Below the pieces are notes generated by a model that was given only the letters and a program-made list of their open reading frames with translations, was not told the DNA's origin and searched no databases. The position numbers were made by a program, and so were the translations under genes. Of a DNA stretch of 34,522 nucleotides, positions 1 to 8,686 are shown in pieces. The stretch comes from Gammaproteobacteria bacterium (GTDB lineage: Bacteria; Pseudomonadota; Gammaproteobacteria; Pseudomonadales; Cellvibrionaceae), in assembly GCA_025362015.1 (NCBI GenBank), contig JANYIO010000189.1, forward strand, positions 1-34,522. Reading direction: 5' to 3'. Position 1 is the stretch's first letter. The number at the start of each line of letters is the position of its first letter.

Positions 1-77
1 TTTATAAGCCTGCTTAAAAAAGTGTGACTGCAAATTTAGTATCCAATAATTCAATATATAAAGTTAAGGGTATAGCT

Positions 78-1181
78 ATGTCCTACAATTCAAAATCTGT
101 GCGGTATTATGCGTTGGATGCATTGCGTGGATTAACCATCGCCATGATGATTCTTGTCAACACACCCGGTTCATCCGATTTTATTTACGTACCACTCGAA
201 CATGCCGATTGGAATGGTTTTACACCGACAGATTTGGTGTTTCCATTTTTTCTCTTTGCGGTCGGATCGGCCATGTTTTTTTCATTCAGCAAAACAGGTT
301 TTGAGTGGAGCAACGCGCAGGGAATAAAAATTTTACGTCGCACCGCAATTATTTTAGTTATCGGATTAATTTTCAACGCGGTGCTTATGAATAATGCGTT
401 GGTAGACATTCGCATTATGGGCGTGTTGCAACGGATTGCTTTAGCTTATGCGATTGCTGCCGCTTTGGTTCTATGTGTTAGTCGGGCTGCTATTTATGCA
501 ATAGGGGTCATATTGTTATTGGGTTATTGGGCGCTATTGCAGTTTGCTGGCGGTGCAGATCCTTATGGCCTTGAAAGTAATATAGTGACTCACTTTGATA
601 CCTATATATTAGGCGCTAAACATTTATGGACTGGCAAAGGAATTCCATTTGACCCGGAAGGATTGTTGAGCACCCTGCCTTCTATTGTTAACGTTCTCAT
701 AGGTTTTGAAATTACACGCTACGTTACTACGCAACAAAATAAATCTCGCACGGTACTAGTGCTCATAGGTATTGGAATTGCGGCGCTTGCCATTGGGTTG
801 CTGTGGAACATCTGGATGCCTATTAATAAATCACTCTGGACAAGTTCCTTTGTTGTCTACACTGCGGGATATTTTGCCATCATATTAGCGCTTTTCATTT
901 GGCTTATTGATGTCAAAGGCTGGGGCTCGCTAGCCAAGCCCTTGTTAATTTATGGCGCTAATCCGCTTTTTATCTATGTGCTGGCCGCGTTCTGGGCGCA
1001 TGCCTATGGCATGATTCCGGTGACCGGTGAGACAGGCAATCTTTATCAAGCATTATTTCTTATGCTCGCAAAATTTATGGATCCACTGAATGCATCCTTA
1101 GCCTTCGCCTTAATACATGTATTTTTCTTTTGGCTAATCAGTTTATTTTTATACAAGAAGAAAATTTTCATAAAAGTGTAG
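78..1181 (+). CDS. DUF5009 / HGSNAT-like (heparan-alpha-glucosaminide N-acetyltransferase family) multi-pass membrane acyltransferase
   Basis: ORF 24..1181. Internal ATG at 78 is preceded by AAGGG and starts MSYNSKSVRYYALDALRGLTIAMMILVNTPGS...GFTPTDLVFPFFLFAVGSAM, typical of the family. Multiple hydrophobic segments. Confidence 0.85.
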   Translation: MSYNSKSVRYYALDALRGLTIAMMILVNTPGSSDFIYVPLEHADWNGFTPTDLVFPFFLFAVGSAMFFSFSKTGFEWSNAQGIKILRRTAIILVIGLIFNAVLMNNALVDIRIMGVLQRIALAYAIAAALVLCVSRAAIYAIGVILLLGYWALLQFAGGADPYGLESNIVTHFDTYILGAKHLWTGKGIPFDPEGLLSTLPSIVNVLIGFEITRYVTTQQNKSRTVLVLIGIGIAALAIGLLWNIWMPINKSLWTSSFVVYTAGYFAIILALFIWLIDVKGWGSLAKPLLIYGANPLFIYVLAAFWAHAYGMIPVTGETGNLYQALFLMLAKFMDPLNASLAFALIHVFFFWLISLFLYKKKIFIKV

Positions 1182-1244
1182 CGTGACGCATATCTCACAC
1201 CGCATAAAAATTTGTTAACTACAGCAACTAACAGAAGACTATTT

Positions 1245-1271
1245 AAAAAGGGGATGCATTTGCGTTCCCTT
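1245..1271 (+). terminator. Intrinsic terminator-like hairpin downstream of the acyltransferase gene
   Basis: AAAAAGGGGATGC-ATTT-GCGTTCCCTTTTTT, 13-bp stem with two G.U pairs, T-run on one side and A-run on the other. Confidence 0.8.
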
Positions 1272-1588
1272 TTTTATGGCAAATAAAACAACCCACTTTA
1301 AGTTTTTTACATGGGTCGTTTGGCCACAAAATTATGGCCATTTCTTATTTTGGTGTGAGCTTAGGTAGAGCGAGTTCGAATTTATGATTCTTGTTGTGAG
1401 CCGATTTTAATGGGGGTAATTTGAAATTGAGAACTCTATTTCACGGTAAAAAACTTATGAGCGGGGTGCTCGAGAGTTTTCAGATACAAAAAGGTTGTCA
1501 TGACTAAATAGTTGCATTTGTTCAGGCTAATCACTCAACACAGCACACTTTTTCCATTAATAATGAATAATTTGGAGTTAATAAAATA

Positions 1589-3238
1589 ATGAAGACCAAT
1601 AAAAAATCAACGCTGAATCAATTCGCCAAACGCGCGTTGGCGAGCGCCGCATTCACTTTCGCAATGTTGAATATGTGCCAGGTTGCCGCAGCAGCAACCA
1701 TCAACTGGAAAGGCCATGTGTGGGATGTTACTGGCGTCGAACCTATAGGCGCCCCAAGCTCGGGTCAAATTAATGGTGATGCGAGCAACGTTAGTGTGGA
1801 TGCCAATGGATATTTACATTTAAAAATCACCAAAATCGGTAACGCGTTCACCGGAGCGCAGCTGTTCACTCAAGATAACGTAGGTTTTGGTACTTACAAC
1901 TTCCAAATTGAAGGCGACCTGACTAACTTCGAAAGAGGCGTTGTCCTGGGCATATTCCCCTACGGCCCGACTGCAGGCATAGGTGTAGATGGTGAGAACG
2001 AAATTGATATCGAGTTCTCAAAATGGGATGACCCAAACTCAGGCAATAATGCTGACTTCACCTATTACCCGCCAACAGGACACGGCGATGCAAACTACAC
2101 ACCTTCGTTTGAACACAATTTCTTTGTCAACTTTGGTGGCGCAACGCTTTCAACATCACGCATCGAATGGACTCCTACCAGTATTAGTTCGACAATCATG
2201 ACGGGGCTTCAGCCGGTAGGAATCCTGGCGAATGTTATTAGCCCGAACGACACTTACACGCCATCAAATCCAACGATCAAGATCCCTCAGGTTGCATTAC
2301 CAGTGGGGCTTAACCTATGGACTTATGGCACCAAACCAACCAAAGCACTCGACATAGTTATTCGAGACTTTCAGTTCGTGCCTCGCTGCACCGCAAATTG
2401 CAGCAGTTCATCGAGCAGCGCTAAGTCTTCAGTGGTGGCTTCAAGCATTAAGGCTTCAATTGCCGCGAGTGTAGCGTCTAGCGTTAAGTCTTCGGTTGCA
2501 GCAAGCGTAGCCTCCAGCATCAAATCTTCCTTGGCGGCCTCGAGTATCGCTAGTGGACAACAATGTAATTGGTGGGGAACCATTTATCCAATCTGTAAAA
2601 CCGTAACAAGTGGTTGGGGCTGGGAAAATAATACTGACTGTGTGAGCGCCTCTACTTGTGCAACTTTATCACCACCTTACGGCATTATTGGTAGTGGCAC
2701 TTCCTCCGCAAGTGTCGCGGCGAGTAGTGTTGCAGCCAGCAGTGTGGCTTCATCTTCCTCTGGCGTTGATACCAATATTGCACCAACTGGTACCGGTGCT
2801 ACCTGGTCTAAAAATACTACGGCAACGGCTAACACCAACAAACTCGCTAGTAACGGTGTGATTGATAACAATCTGTCTACCGACGTTGTGGTGAACCCTG
2901 CAGGTGAAGGCGGTACAGTGAAATATGAAGCGGCTGGCGTTACCTGGACCTCTGCTAAAACTATCTCCTCAGTTAAATTCATCAACGGTAATTTCACCAA
3001 TGGCGATGGTATTTTTGGCTCCGGCTTGAGTTTGCAATACACCACTAACGGAACTACCTGGGCTGAATCCGGTTGGACTGTAAACCCGGCTTACCCCTAT
3101 AGCAGCGCCGCTTCTGGCGTAACTTACACACTCAGCGGTGCTTCTTTGGCCGGCGTTACCGGTGTTCGGGTATCGGGTAGAACCAGTGCTACAGCCTGGT
3201 TCTGGAGTGTGAAAGAAGTTCAAGCCGTCGGCCATTAA
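1589..3238 (+). CDS. Secreted multimodular carbohydrate-active protein: signal peptide, GH16-like domain, Ser/Ala linker, CBM10, Ser-rich linker, C-terminal discoidin-like (F5/8 type C) domain
   Basis: Sec-type signal peptide. ENEIDIEF matches the GH16 ExDxxE-type catalytic motif. QCNWWGTIYPICKTVTSGWGWENNTDCVSASTCATL matches CBM10. Ser-rich linkers. C-terminal segment NIAPTGTGATWS...VKFINGNFTNGDG...LSLQYTTNGTTWAESG is discoidin-like. Confidence 0.8.
   Translation: MKTNKKSTLNQFAKRALASAAFTFAMLNMCQVAAAATINWKGHVWDVTGVEPIGAPSSGQINGDASNVSVDANGYLHLKITKIGNAFTGAQLFTQDNVGFGTYNFQIEGDLTNFERGVVLGIFPYGPTAGIGVDGENEIDIEFSKWDDPNSGNNADFTYYPPTGHGDANYTPSFEHNFFVNFGGATLSTSRIEWTPTSISSTIMTGLQPVGILANVISPNDTYTPSNPTIKIPQVALPVGLNLWTYGTKPTKALDIVIRDFQFVPRCTANCSSSSSSAKSSVVASSIKASIAASVASSVKSSVAASVASSIKSSLAASSIASGQQCNWWGTIYPICKTVTSGWGWENNTDCVSASTCATLSPPYGIIGSGTSSASVAASSVAASSVASSSSGVDTNIAPTGTGATWSKNTTATANTNKLASNGVIDNNLSTDVVVNPAGEGGTVKYEAAGVTWTSAKTISSVKFINGNFTNGDGIFGSGLSLQYTTNGTTWAESGWTVNPAYPYSSAASGVTYTLSGASLAGVTGVRVSGRTSATAWFWSVKEVQAVGH
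2402..2557 (+). repeat. Low-complexity Ser/Ala linker containing three 12-residue repeats (VASS-[IV]K[AS]S-[IVL]AAS)
   Basis: Direct translation; repeats at 2435-2470, 2471-2506 and 2507-2542. Confidence 0.9.
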
Positions 3239-3289
3239 TAGGTTCGCGTGCAGAACAGTGCTGATGAAGAAGGAACTGCTAGTAGGAAG

Positions 3290-3319
3290 AAAAAGGGGAC
3301 GCATTTGCGTCCCCTTTTT
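3290..3319. terminator. Bidirectional intrinsic terminator between convergent genes
   Basis: AAAAAGGGGACGC-ATTT-GCGTCCCCTTTTT perfect 13-bp stem with A/T tracts on both sides, between the stop codons of the GH16-like (+) and amylase (-) genes. Confidence 0.9.
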
Positions 3320-3327
3320 TATGATAT

Positions 3328-4722
3328 TTATTTAACGTAAACCTTATATGCCCATGGCGCTAATAACAATTCTGTTTCCGGCATGAACTGTACTTTTTCA
3401 CCTGAACTAAAATCGCGATACCACCCCAGATAGAGCGTATCTTTAAATTTAATTTTTTGTGGTTGATCAGAAAGATTAAATACAGCAAAAACTTTGTCTT
3501 TATCATTTTCACGCACAAAACTAAATATTTTTTTCGGCTCGGTGTTCGGCACTTGAACCATGGTGGCGCCCCAGTGGCCATTCCACAACGAGGTATTTTG
3601 TTTTTTGAGTGAGAACAATTTTTTATACATAGCGAAATAAGGCGATGCTTGCCATTTGATTGGGTCGCGATCAAAAAAGGCCAAACGCTTTTTATTGCCC
3701 GCTTCTTGCCCGTTATAAATTAACGGTATACCTTCGCTGATAACAGAAAAGACAATCGCACTATCCACAGCATTGCCAAAAATTTCAAACTCCGTACCTT
3801 CCCACGCATTTTTATCATGATTAGTTGTGTAGAGAAGACGATAGCTATCTTTCGGATAAAATTTTTGATTCCACGCATAGTAACCAAAAAGTGCAGATGC
3901 ATCGGCTTTACCTTGCGCGATGTTGTGTAAATTATCCCACCATGACCAGGAGTAAGTCGCATCAAACGCGAAGGCATGCATGTCACGACTCTCCCATTCG
4001 GCCAACATAAATACCGGCTTTATTGCACGCAATTCTGCAGTGGCGGTTTCCCAAAAATCTTGTGGTACGAAACCTGCTGCATCAGCACGGTAACCATCCA
4101 CACCAACTTCTTTTACCCAAAATTTCATAGCGCTGGTCATGTATTCGCGCAAACTAACACTGTCGTAATTTAAATCAATAATGTCATCCCAATCAAACCA
4201 GGGCGTAGGGTGAACATTACCTTTGTAATCTTTTTCGTACCAATCAGGGTGGTCTTTGCGAATCACGTTATCCCATGCGGTGTGGTTACCTACCCAATCG
4301 AGAATAATATGAAAACCTAACTTATGGGCTTCGTTAACAAAATGTTTAAAATCATCGAGCGAACCAAATTCAGGATTCACTGCAAAATAATCCTTCACTG
4401 CATAAGGGCTACCCAATGAGCCTTTACGGTTAACTTCGCCAATCGGGTGAATCGGCATTAACCATAAAATATCTACACCCAGATCTTTCAAGCGCGGTAG
4501 TTCTTTTTCCGCTGCGCGAAACGTACCCTCTTGCGTAAACTGACGAGTATTAATTTGATAGATGCTGGCGTTTTTAGTCCACTCAGCATGTTGAAATTTA
4601 ACATATGCTTGCGGTTGATATTTATGCGTAGATTCCGCATGCCGACTTTGCGACAAACTGCAACCTGTGGCAAGCAAAAGACCAACTGCAAATGTGCATA
4701 TAAGCGAAAGATATCTTGTCAT
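3328..4722 (-). CDS. GH13 alpha-amylase family lipoprotein
   Basis: Lipobox LLLATGC at the N-terminus. GH13 motifs: GFHIILDWVGNHT, VGVDGYRADAA, FMLAEWES, YTTNHDKN. Confidence 0.88.
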   Translation of the reverse strand: MTRYLSLICTFAVGLLLATGCSLSQSRHAESTHKYQPQAYVKFQHAEWTKNASIYQINTRQFTQEGTFRAAEKELPRLKDLGVDILWLMPIHPIGEVNRKGSLGSPYAVKDYFAVNPEFGSLDDFKHFVNEAHKLGFHIILDWVGNHTAWDNVIRKDHPDWYEKDYKGNVHPTPWFDWDDIIDLNYDSVSLREYMTSAMKFWVKEVGVDGYRADAAGFVPQDFWETATAELRAIKPVFMLAEWESRDMHAFAFDATYSWSWWDNLHNIAQGKADASALFGYYAWNQKFYPKDSYRLLYTTNHDKNAWEGTEFEIFGNAVDSAIVFSVISEGIPLIYNGQEAGNKKRLAFFDRDPIKWQASPYFAMYKKLFSLKKQNTSLWNGHWGATMVQVPNTEPKKIFSFVRENDKDKVFAVFNLSDQPQKIKFKDTLYLGWYRDFSSGEKVQFMPETELLLAPWAYKVYVK

Positions 4723-4780
4723 ATTTATTATTCGTTAATTGTTGAAAGAAATATCGAAATGCACACTGTCGATAACATTA

Positions 4781-6472
4781 TCAACCCCACACTTTCTCAC
4801 CAGTGATTGCCCGCACGTTATCGTGAGAAGTTTCAGCAGTAACTGATATTACCGCCAGAAAAGCACTGGCATAAGGCGCTAACAATAATTTGTGTTTGGT
4901 TAATACAACATCATCTCCCTCATCGCCATTGAGTAATTGAAGGCTAACTACATTATCCAACGGAATAACAGCCGACGTGGGCGCTAGATTAAAGGCGGCC
5001 ATAATTGTTTGTTGTTCATAATGACGAACAAACAATAATACATCATCAGGCGCATCTAAAAATGTTATATCACCCCACAACAATGCAGGTTGTTGTTTAC
5101 GCCATTGCATAAATTTGCGATACGCATTTAACACCGAACTTTTATTATCTTCCTGTACATCAACCGCACAAGAAAAATGTGCAGGCGATACAGGCAACCA
5201 AGTTTTAGCAGCGGAAAACCCCGCATTTTTTTCAGCGGCAGCCCATGGCATGGGTGTACGACAACCATCACGGCCTTTAAAGCGCGGCCAAAAAGTGATG
5301 CCATAAGGATCTTGTAATTGCTGCTGCTCAATTACCGCTTCCGTCAAACCCAATTCTTCGCCTTGATACGAACACACACTGCCACGTAAGGACATTAACA
5401 TTCTATTGAGTGTTTTTGCCAAAGCTGGATTGGCATTTTCGCCGCCCCAACGCGACATGACACGCACTACATCGTGATTGCCAATCGACCAGCAAGGCCA
5501 ACCTTCCGAAAGATTTTTTTCTAACGTTTCTACCGTTTCGCGAATATAAGCGGCCGACAATTTATCAACCAACAACTCAAAACTATAAGCCATATGTAAG
5601 CGTGAATTACCTTCGGTGTACTCAGCCATAGTTTTCAATGAATCTTCGGCGGAAATTTCACCGAGCGTAACTGAGCCCGGGTAGCGATCCATTAATGCCC
5701 GCAAGGATTCTAAAAACGCAATATTTTCCGGGCGAGTATTGTCATAAATGTGACGCTGAAACGCGTAGGGGTTATCTTCCCTGAAACCGCGGCCCTTGCG
5801 CTCTTCAATCGGCTTAAAGGGATTGCTGCGCAACTCTTTATCGTGAAAACAAAAATTAATTGCATCCAATCGCAGGCCATCGACACCGCGTTTTAGCCAG
5901 AACTCTACTTCTTGTAAAATTTGCTCGCGCACTGCGGGACAATGGTAATTTAAATCTGGCTGTGATTTTAAAAAATTATGTAAATAATATTGGCAGCGAC
6001 GCGGTTCCCATTCCCATGCGGAACCGCCAAAAATGGCCAACCAATTATTAGGTGGGCCGCCATCTGCATTTGCATCAGCCCACACATACCAATCTGTTTT
6101 AAGATTATCAATTGACTCACGACTTTCAGCAAACCATTGATGCTGATCAGAAGTATGACTTAGCACCTGATCAATAATTATTCTTAAGTTTCGCGCATGC
6201 GCCTGCGTAATTAATTCATCAAAATCAGCTAGCGTGCCAAAGATTGGATCTATATCACGGTATTCACTAATGTCGTAGCCAAAATCTTTCATCGGCGAGC
6301 GAAAAAAAGGTGAAATCCAAATCGCGTCCACACCCAAGCTAGCAATGTAATCCAGCTTGCTAATAATGCCTGGCAAATCGCCAATGCCATCACCATTGCT
6401 GTCCATTAAACTGCGTGGATATACCTGATAAATTACCGCACCGCGCCACCAAAGGGTCTGCTGCATACTCAT
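4781..6472 (-). CDS. GH13 alpha-glucosidase / oligo-1,6-glucosidase family protein
   Basis: WWRGAVIYQVYPRSLMDSNGDGIGDLPGI N-terminus. Motifs LRIIIDQVLSHTSDQHQWF, GVDGLRLDAINF, VTLGEIS, SIGNHDVVR. Confidence 0.92.
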   Translation of the reverse strand: MSMQQTLWWRGAVIYQVYPRSLMDSNGDGIGDLPGIISKLDYIASLGVDAIWISPFFRSPMKDFGYDISEYRDIDPIFGTLADFDELITQAHARNLRIIIDQVLSHTSDQHQWFAESRESIDNLKTDWYVWADANADGGPPNNWLAIFGGSAWEWEPRRCQYYLHNFLKSQPDLNYHCPAVREQILQEVEFWLKRGVDGLRLDAINFCFHDKELRSNPFKPIEERKGRGFREDNPYAFQRHIYDNTRPENIAFLESLRALMDRYPGSVTLGEISAEDSLKTMAEYTEGNSRLHMAYSFELLVDKLSAAYIRETVETLEKNLSEGWPCWSIGNHDVVRVMSRWGGENANPALAKTLNRMLMSLRGSVCSYQGEELGLTEAVIEQQQLQDPYGITFWPRFKGRDGCRTPMPWAAAEKNAGFSAAKTWLPVSPAHFSCAVDVQEDNKSSVLNAYRKFMQWRKQQPALLWGDITFLDAPDDVLLFVRHYEQQTIMAAFNLAPTSAVIPLDNVVSLQLLNGDEGDDVVLTKHKLLLAPYASAFLAVISVTAETSHDNVRAITGEKVWG

Positions 6473-6665
6473 ACCCTCTTACTCACTGCATCATACAAGC
6501 TAACGTTAAATACATTATTACTTTCATAACTACCATAGCTACAGCTGCTGTTACAACTATTTTGACCAATAAAATACATAACCCAAATCCAACCCTGAGG
6601 AATTATTTTGACGACTTTTGTCTCTATTCACAACATACGCCAGCAAGCTCCGCTCGCCAAGCCTC

Positions 6666-6866
6666 TACATACGTATGCACAAGGCTAACTGCCTAAAAAG
6701 CCTGCAAAAACAAATAGAATACGTATGCAAAATATTTTTCATCGCAACATTTCACCACGCAATGAAGCCCTGTAAACGTTTTCATGTGGTGCAACAAAGA
6801 GCATAATATTGCAAGGCAAAATACTGCATACGTATGCAATTAGTATTACAACTGAATACGTATGTA
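6666..6866. promoter_or_regulatory. Array of four TGCATACGTATGCA-type palindromes (candidate LacI-family operators) between divergent genes
   Basis: 6666-6679 TACATACGTATGCA; 6716-6729 AGAATACGTATGCA; 6825-6838 TGCATACGTATGCA (perfect); 6853-6866 TGAATACGTATGTA. A weaker box TGTAAACGTTTTCA lies at 6771-6784. Confidence 0.75.
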
Positions 6867-7071
6867 GTGAATTGTTAAGCTGGCCCGCAAGCCTTAGGCT
6901 GCACTTTGATAAAAACCAAGACATGAACTCATCCTTTAAAAAGGATTAATAAAGTAGATTTGCAACGCAAGTTAAAATGAGAGAACACCTTACCCAAGCA
7001 ACAGGTTTTTCTAAGACTATAAAATAAATGTCACATTCCTATAACAATTAAAATGCTAACCGGCTGCAGTT

Positions 7072-8589
7072 ATGACTAAATCTACGCATCAAAAACCTTT
7101 ATTAAATTTCTGGCAAATTTGGAATATGTGCTTTGGCTTCCTTGGCATTCAATTTGGCTTTGCATTGCAAAATGCAAACATTGGCCGGATCTTTCAAACA
7201 CTCGGCGCTAAAGTTGACGAGCTACCTATTTTATTTTTAGCTGCGCCGGTAACAGGTTTACTTATGCAACCACTCATTGGTTACATGAGCGATAAAACCT
7301 GGACAAGCCTCGGCCGTCGCCGCCCTTATTTTTTAACTGGCGCGATACTCGCAACACTTGCATTATTGATTATGCCGAATTCGAATTTACTCTGGGTTAC
7401 CGTTATTTTTTTATGGATTCTAAACAGTGCAATTAATATTTCTATGGAGCCCTACCGTTCATTTGTATGCGACATGCTGCCCAACGAGCAACGCACAAAA
7501 GGTTTTGCCATGCAGGCATTTTTTATTGGTGTTGGCTCAATAATCGCTTCGGCTTTACCATGGATATTTACCAATTTATTAGGCGTAAGCAACACTGCAC
7601 CCGCAGGTGAAATACCAAACTCCGTTATTTATTCTTTTTATCTTGGCGGCGGTGCATTTATTGGTGCGGTATTAGTTACAGTGTTTACTACTAAAGAATA
7701 CTCGCCAGAACAACTAGTCAATTTTGAAGCGGCAGAATTAATAAAAAACAAGGACAATGTTATTGATGTTAAAAAAATATTCTCCACACAAGATTTTATA
7801 AAACAGGGAATTATTTGGTTAGTTATTGGTGCGCTCTGCTCACTAGGGATATTTGAGTTTAATTTAACTCATGATCTCTATGTTCTTTCTGGCGGAGTTA
7901 TTCTGTTTGGCGCGTTACAATTGCTCACTGGCTTTTTACAACATAGGGGCCTCAAAGAAAATGGGCTCTGCGAGGTCATGAATGATTTAATTGGCATGCC
8001 TAAAGCAATGCGTCAACTTGCGGTGGTGCAGTTTTTTTCGTGGTTCGCACTTTTCTCCATGTGGATTTACAGCATTAGCGCAGTCACCGAATATCATTAT
8101 GGCAGCACGGATACCACCTCCACAATTTATAACGAAGGTGCTAACTGGGTAGGTATTTTATTCGCATCTTACAATGCCTTTGCCGCCCTTGCAGCATTTA
8201 TTATTCCCGTTATCGCACGGAAAACGAATCGCAAAATTGCACATATGATTAATTTATGCATGGGTGGACTGGGGCTCATTTCTTTCTACTTTATTAAAGA
8301 TCCAAACCTGTTATTGTTCTCGATGATTGGCGTTGGTTTCGCATGGGCATCTATATTATCCATGCCCTACGCAATTCTTGCGGGATCACTTCCCGCAAAA
8401 AAAGCGGGTATTTATATGGGGATTTTTAATTTATTTATCACCATCCCACAAATTTTAGCATCCACAATTTTGGGTTTAATGGTGCGGGAATTATTTGCAG
8501 GAAAAACAATTCTTGCTTTAGTCTGCGGCGGTGTAGCAATGATTTTAGCGGCGCTGGCAACGCTGCTAGTGGATGACAAAACGGATTAA
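7072..8589 (+). CDS. SLC45-type MFS sugar (maltose/maltooligosaccharide-like) transporter
   Basis: FWQIWNMCFGFLGIQFGFALQNANIGRIFQTLGA...PLIGYMSDKTWTSLGRRRPYFLTGA is typical of this transporter family. Located next to GH13 genes and a LacI regulator. Confidence 0.87.
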   Translation: MTKSTHQKPLLNFWQIWNMCFGFLGIQFGFALQNANIGRIFQTLGAKVDELPILFLAAPVTGLLMQPLIGYMSDKTWTSLGRRRPYFLTGAILATLALLIMPNSNLLWVTVIFLWILNSAINISMEPYRSFVCDMLPNEQRTKGFAMQAFFIGVGSIIASALPWIFTNLLGVSNTAPAGEIPNSVIYSFYLGGGAFIGAVLVTVFTTKEYSPEQLVNFEAAELIKNKDNVIDVKKIFSTQDFIKQGIIWLVIGALCSLGIFEFNLTHDLYVLSGGVILFGALQLLTGFLQHRGLKENGLCEVMNDLIGMPKAMRQLAVVQFFSWFALFSMWIYSISAVTEYHYGSTDTTSTIYNEGANWVGILFASYNAFAALAAFIIPVIARKTNRKIAHMINLCMGGLGLISFYFIKDPNLLLFSMIGVGFAWASILSMPYAILAGSLPAKKAGIYMGIFNLFITIPQILASTILGLMVRELFAGKTILALVCGGVAMILAALATLLVDDKTD

Positions 8590-8621
8590 AAAATTTGTGT
8601 ATCCCATCTAAAAACATTATG

Positions 8622-8654
8622 CGTAAAAATCCAATCACAACCTGGGTTTTTACG
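8622..8654. terminator. Hairpin between convergent MFS (+) and LacI (-) genes
   Basis: CGTAAAAATCC-AATCACAACCT-GGGTTTTTACG, 11-bp stem with one wobble pair. Confidence 0.6.
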
Positions 8655-8686
8655 TTAATGTGGAAACATATTAGAGTGAAAATAAG

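Noticed and set aside
1321-1340. TGGCCA-N8-TGGCCA repeat
   Set aside because: Two self-complementary 6-mers close together; too short to support a specific function.
1429-1481. c-di-GMP (GEMM) riboswitch upstream of the CAZyme gene
   Set aside because: The leader has a stem and hairpin but lacks the conserved GEMM core sequence; kept only as an unclassified structure.
2371-3304. Minus-strand ORFs (70, 122 and 111 aa) opposite the secreted CAZyme
   Set aside because: Mirror-frame ORFs from Ser/Ala-rich linkers and the C-terminal domain; no start context or recognisable domain.
6415-6924. Small ORFs in the glucosidase-MFS intergenic region (93, 62 and 61 aa)
   Set aside because: They overlap the palindrome array, lack a convincing RBS or domains, and have non-coding-like composition.
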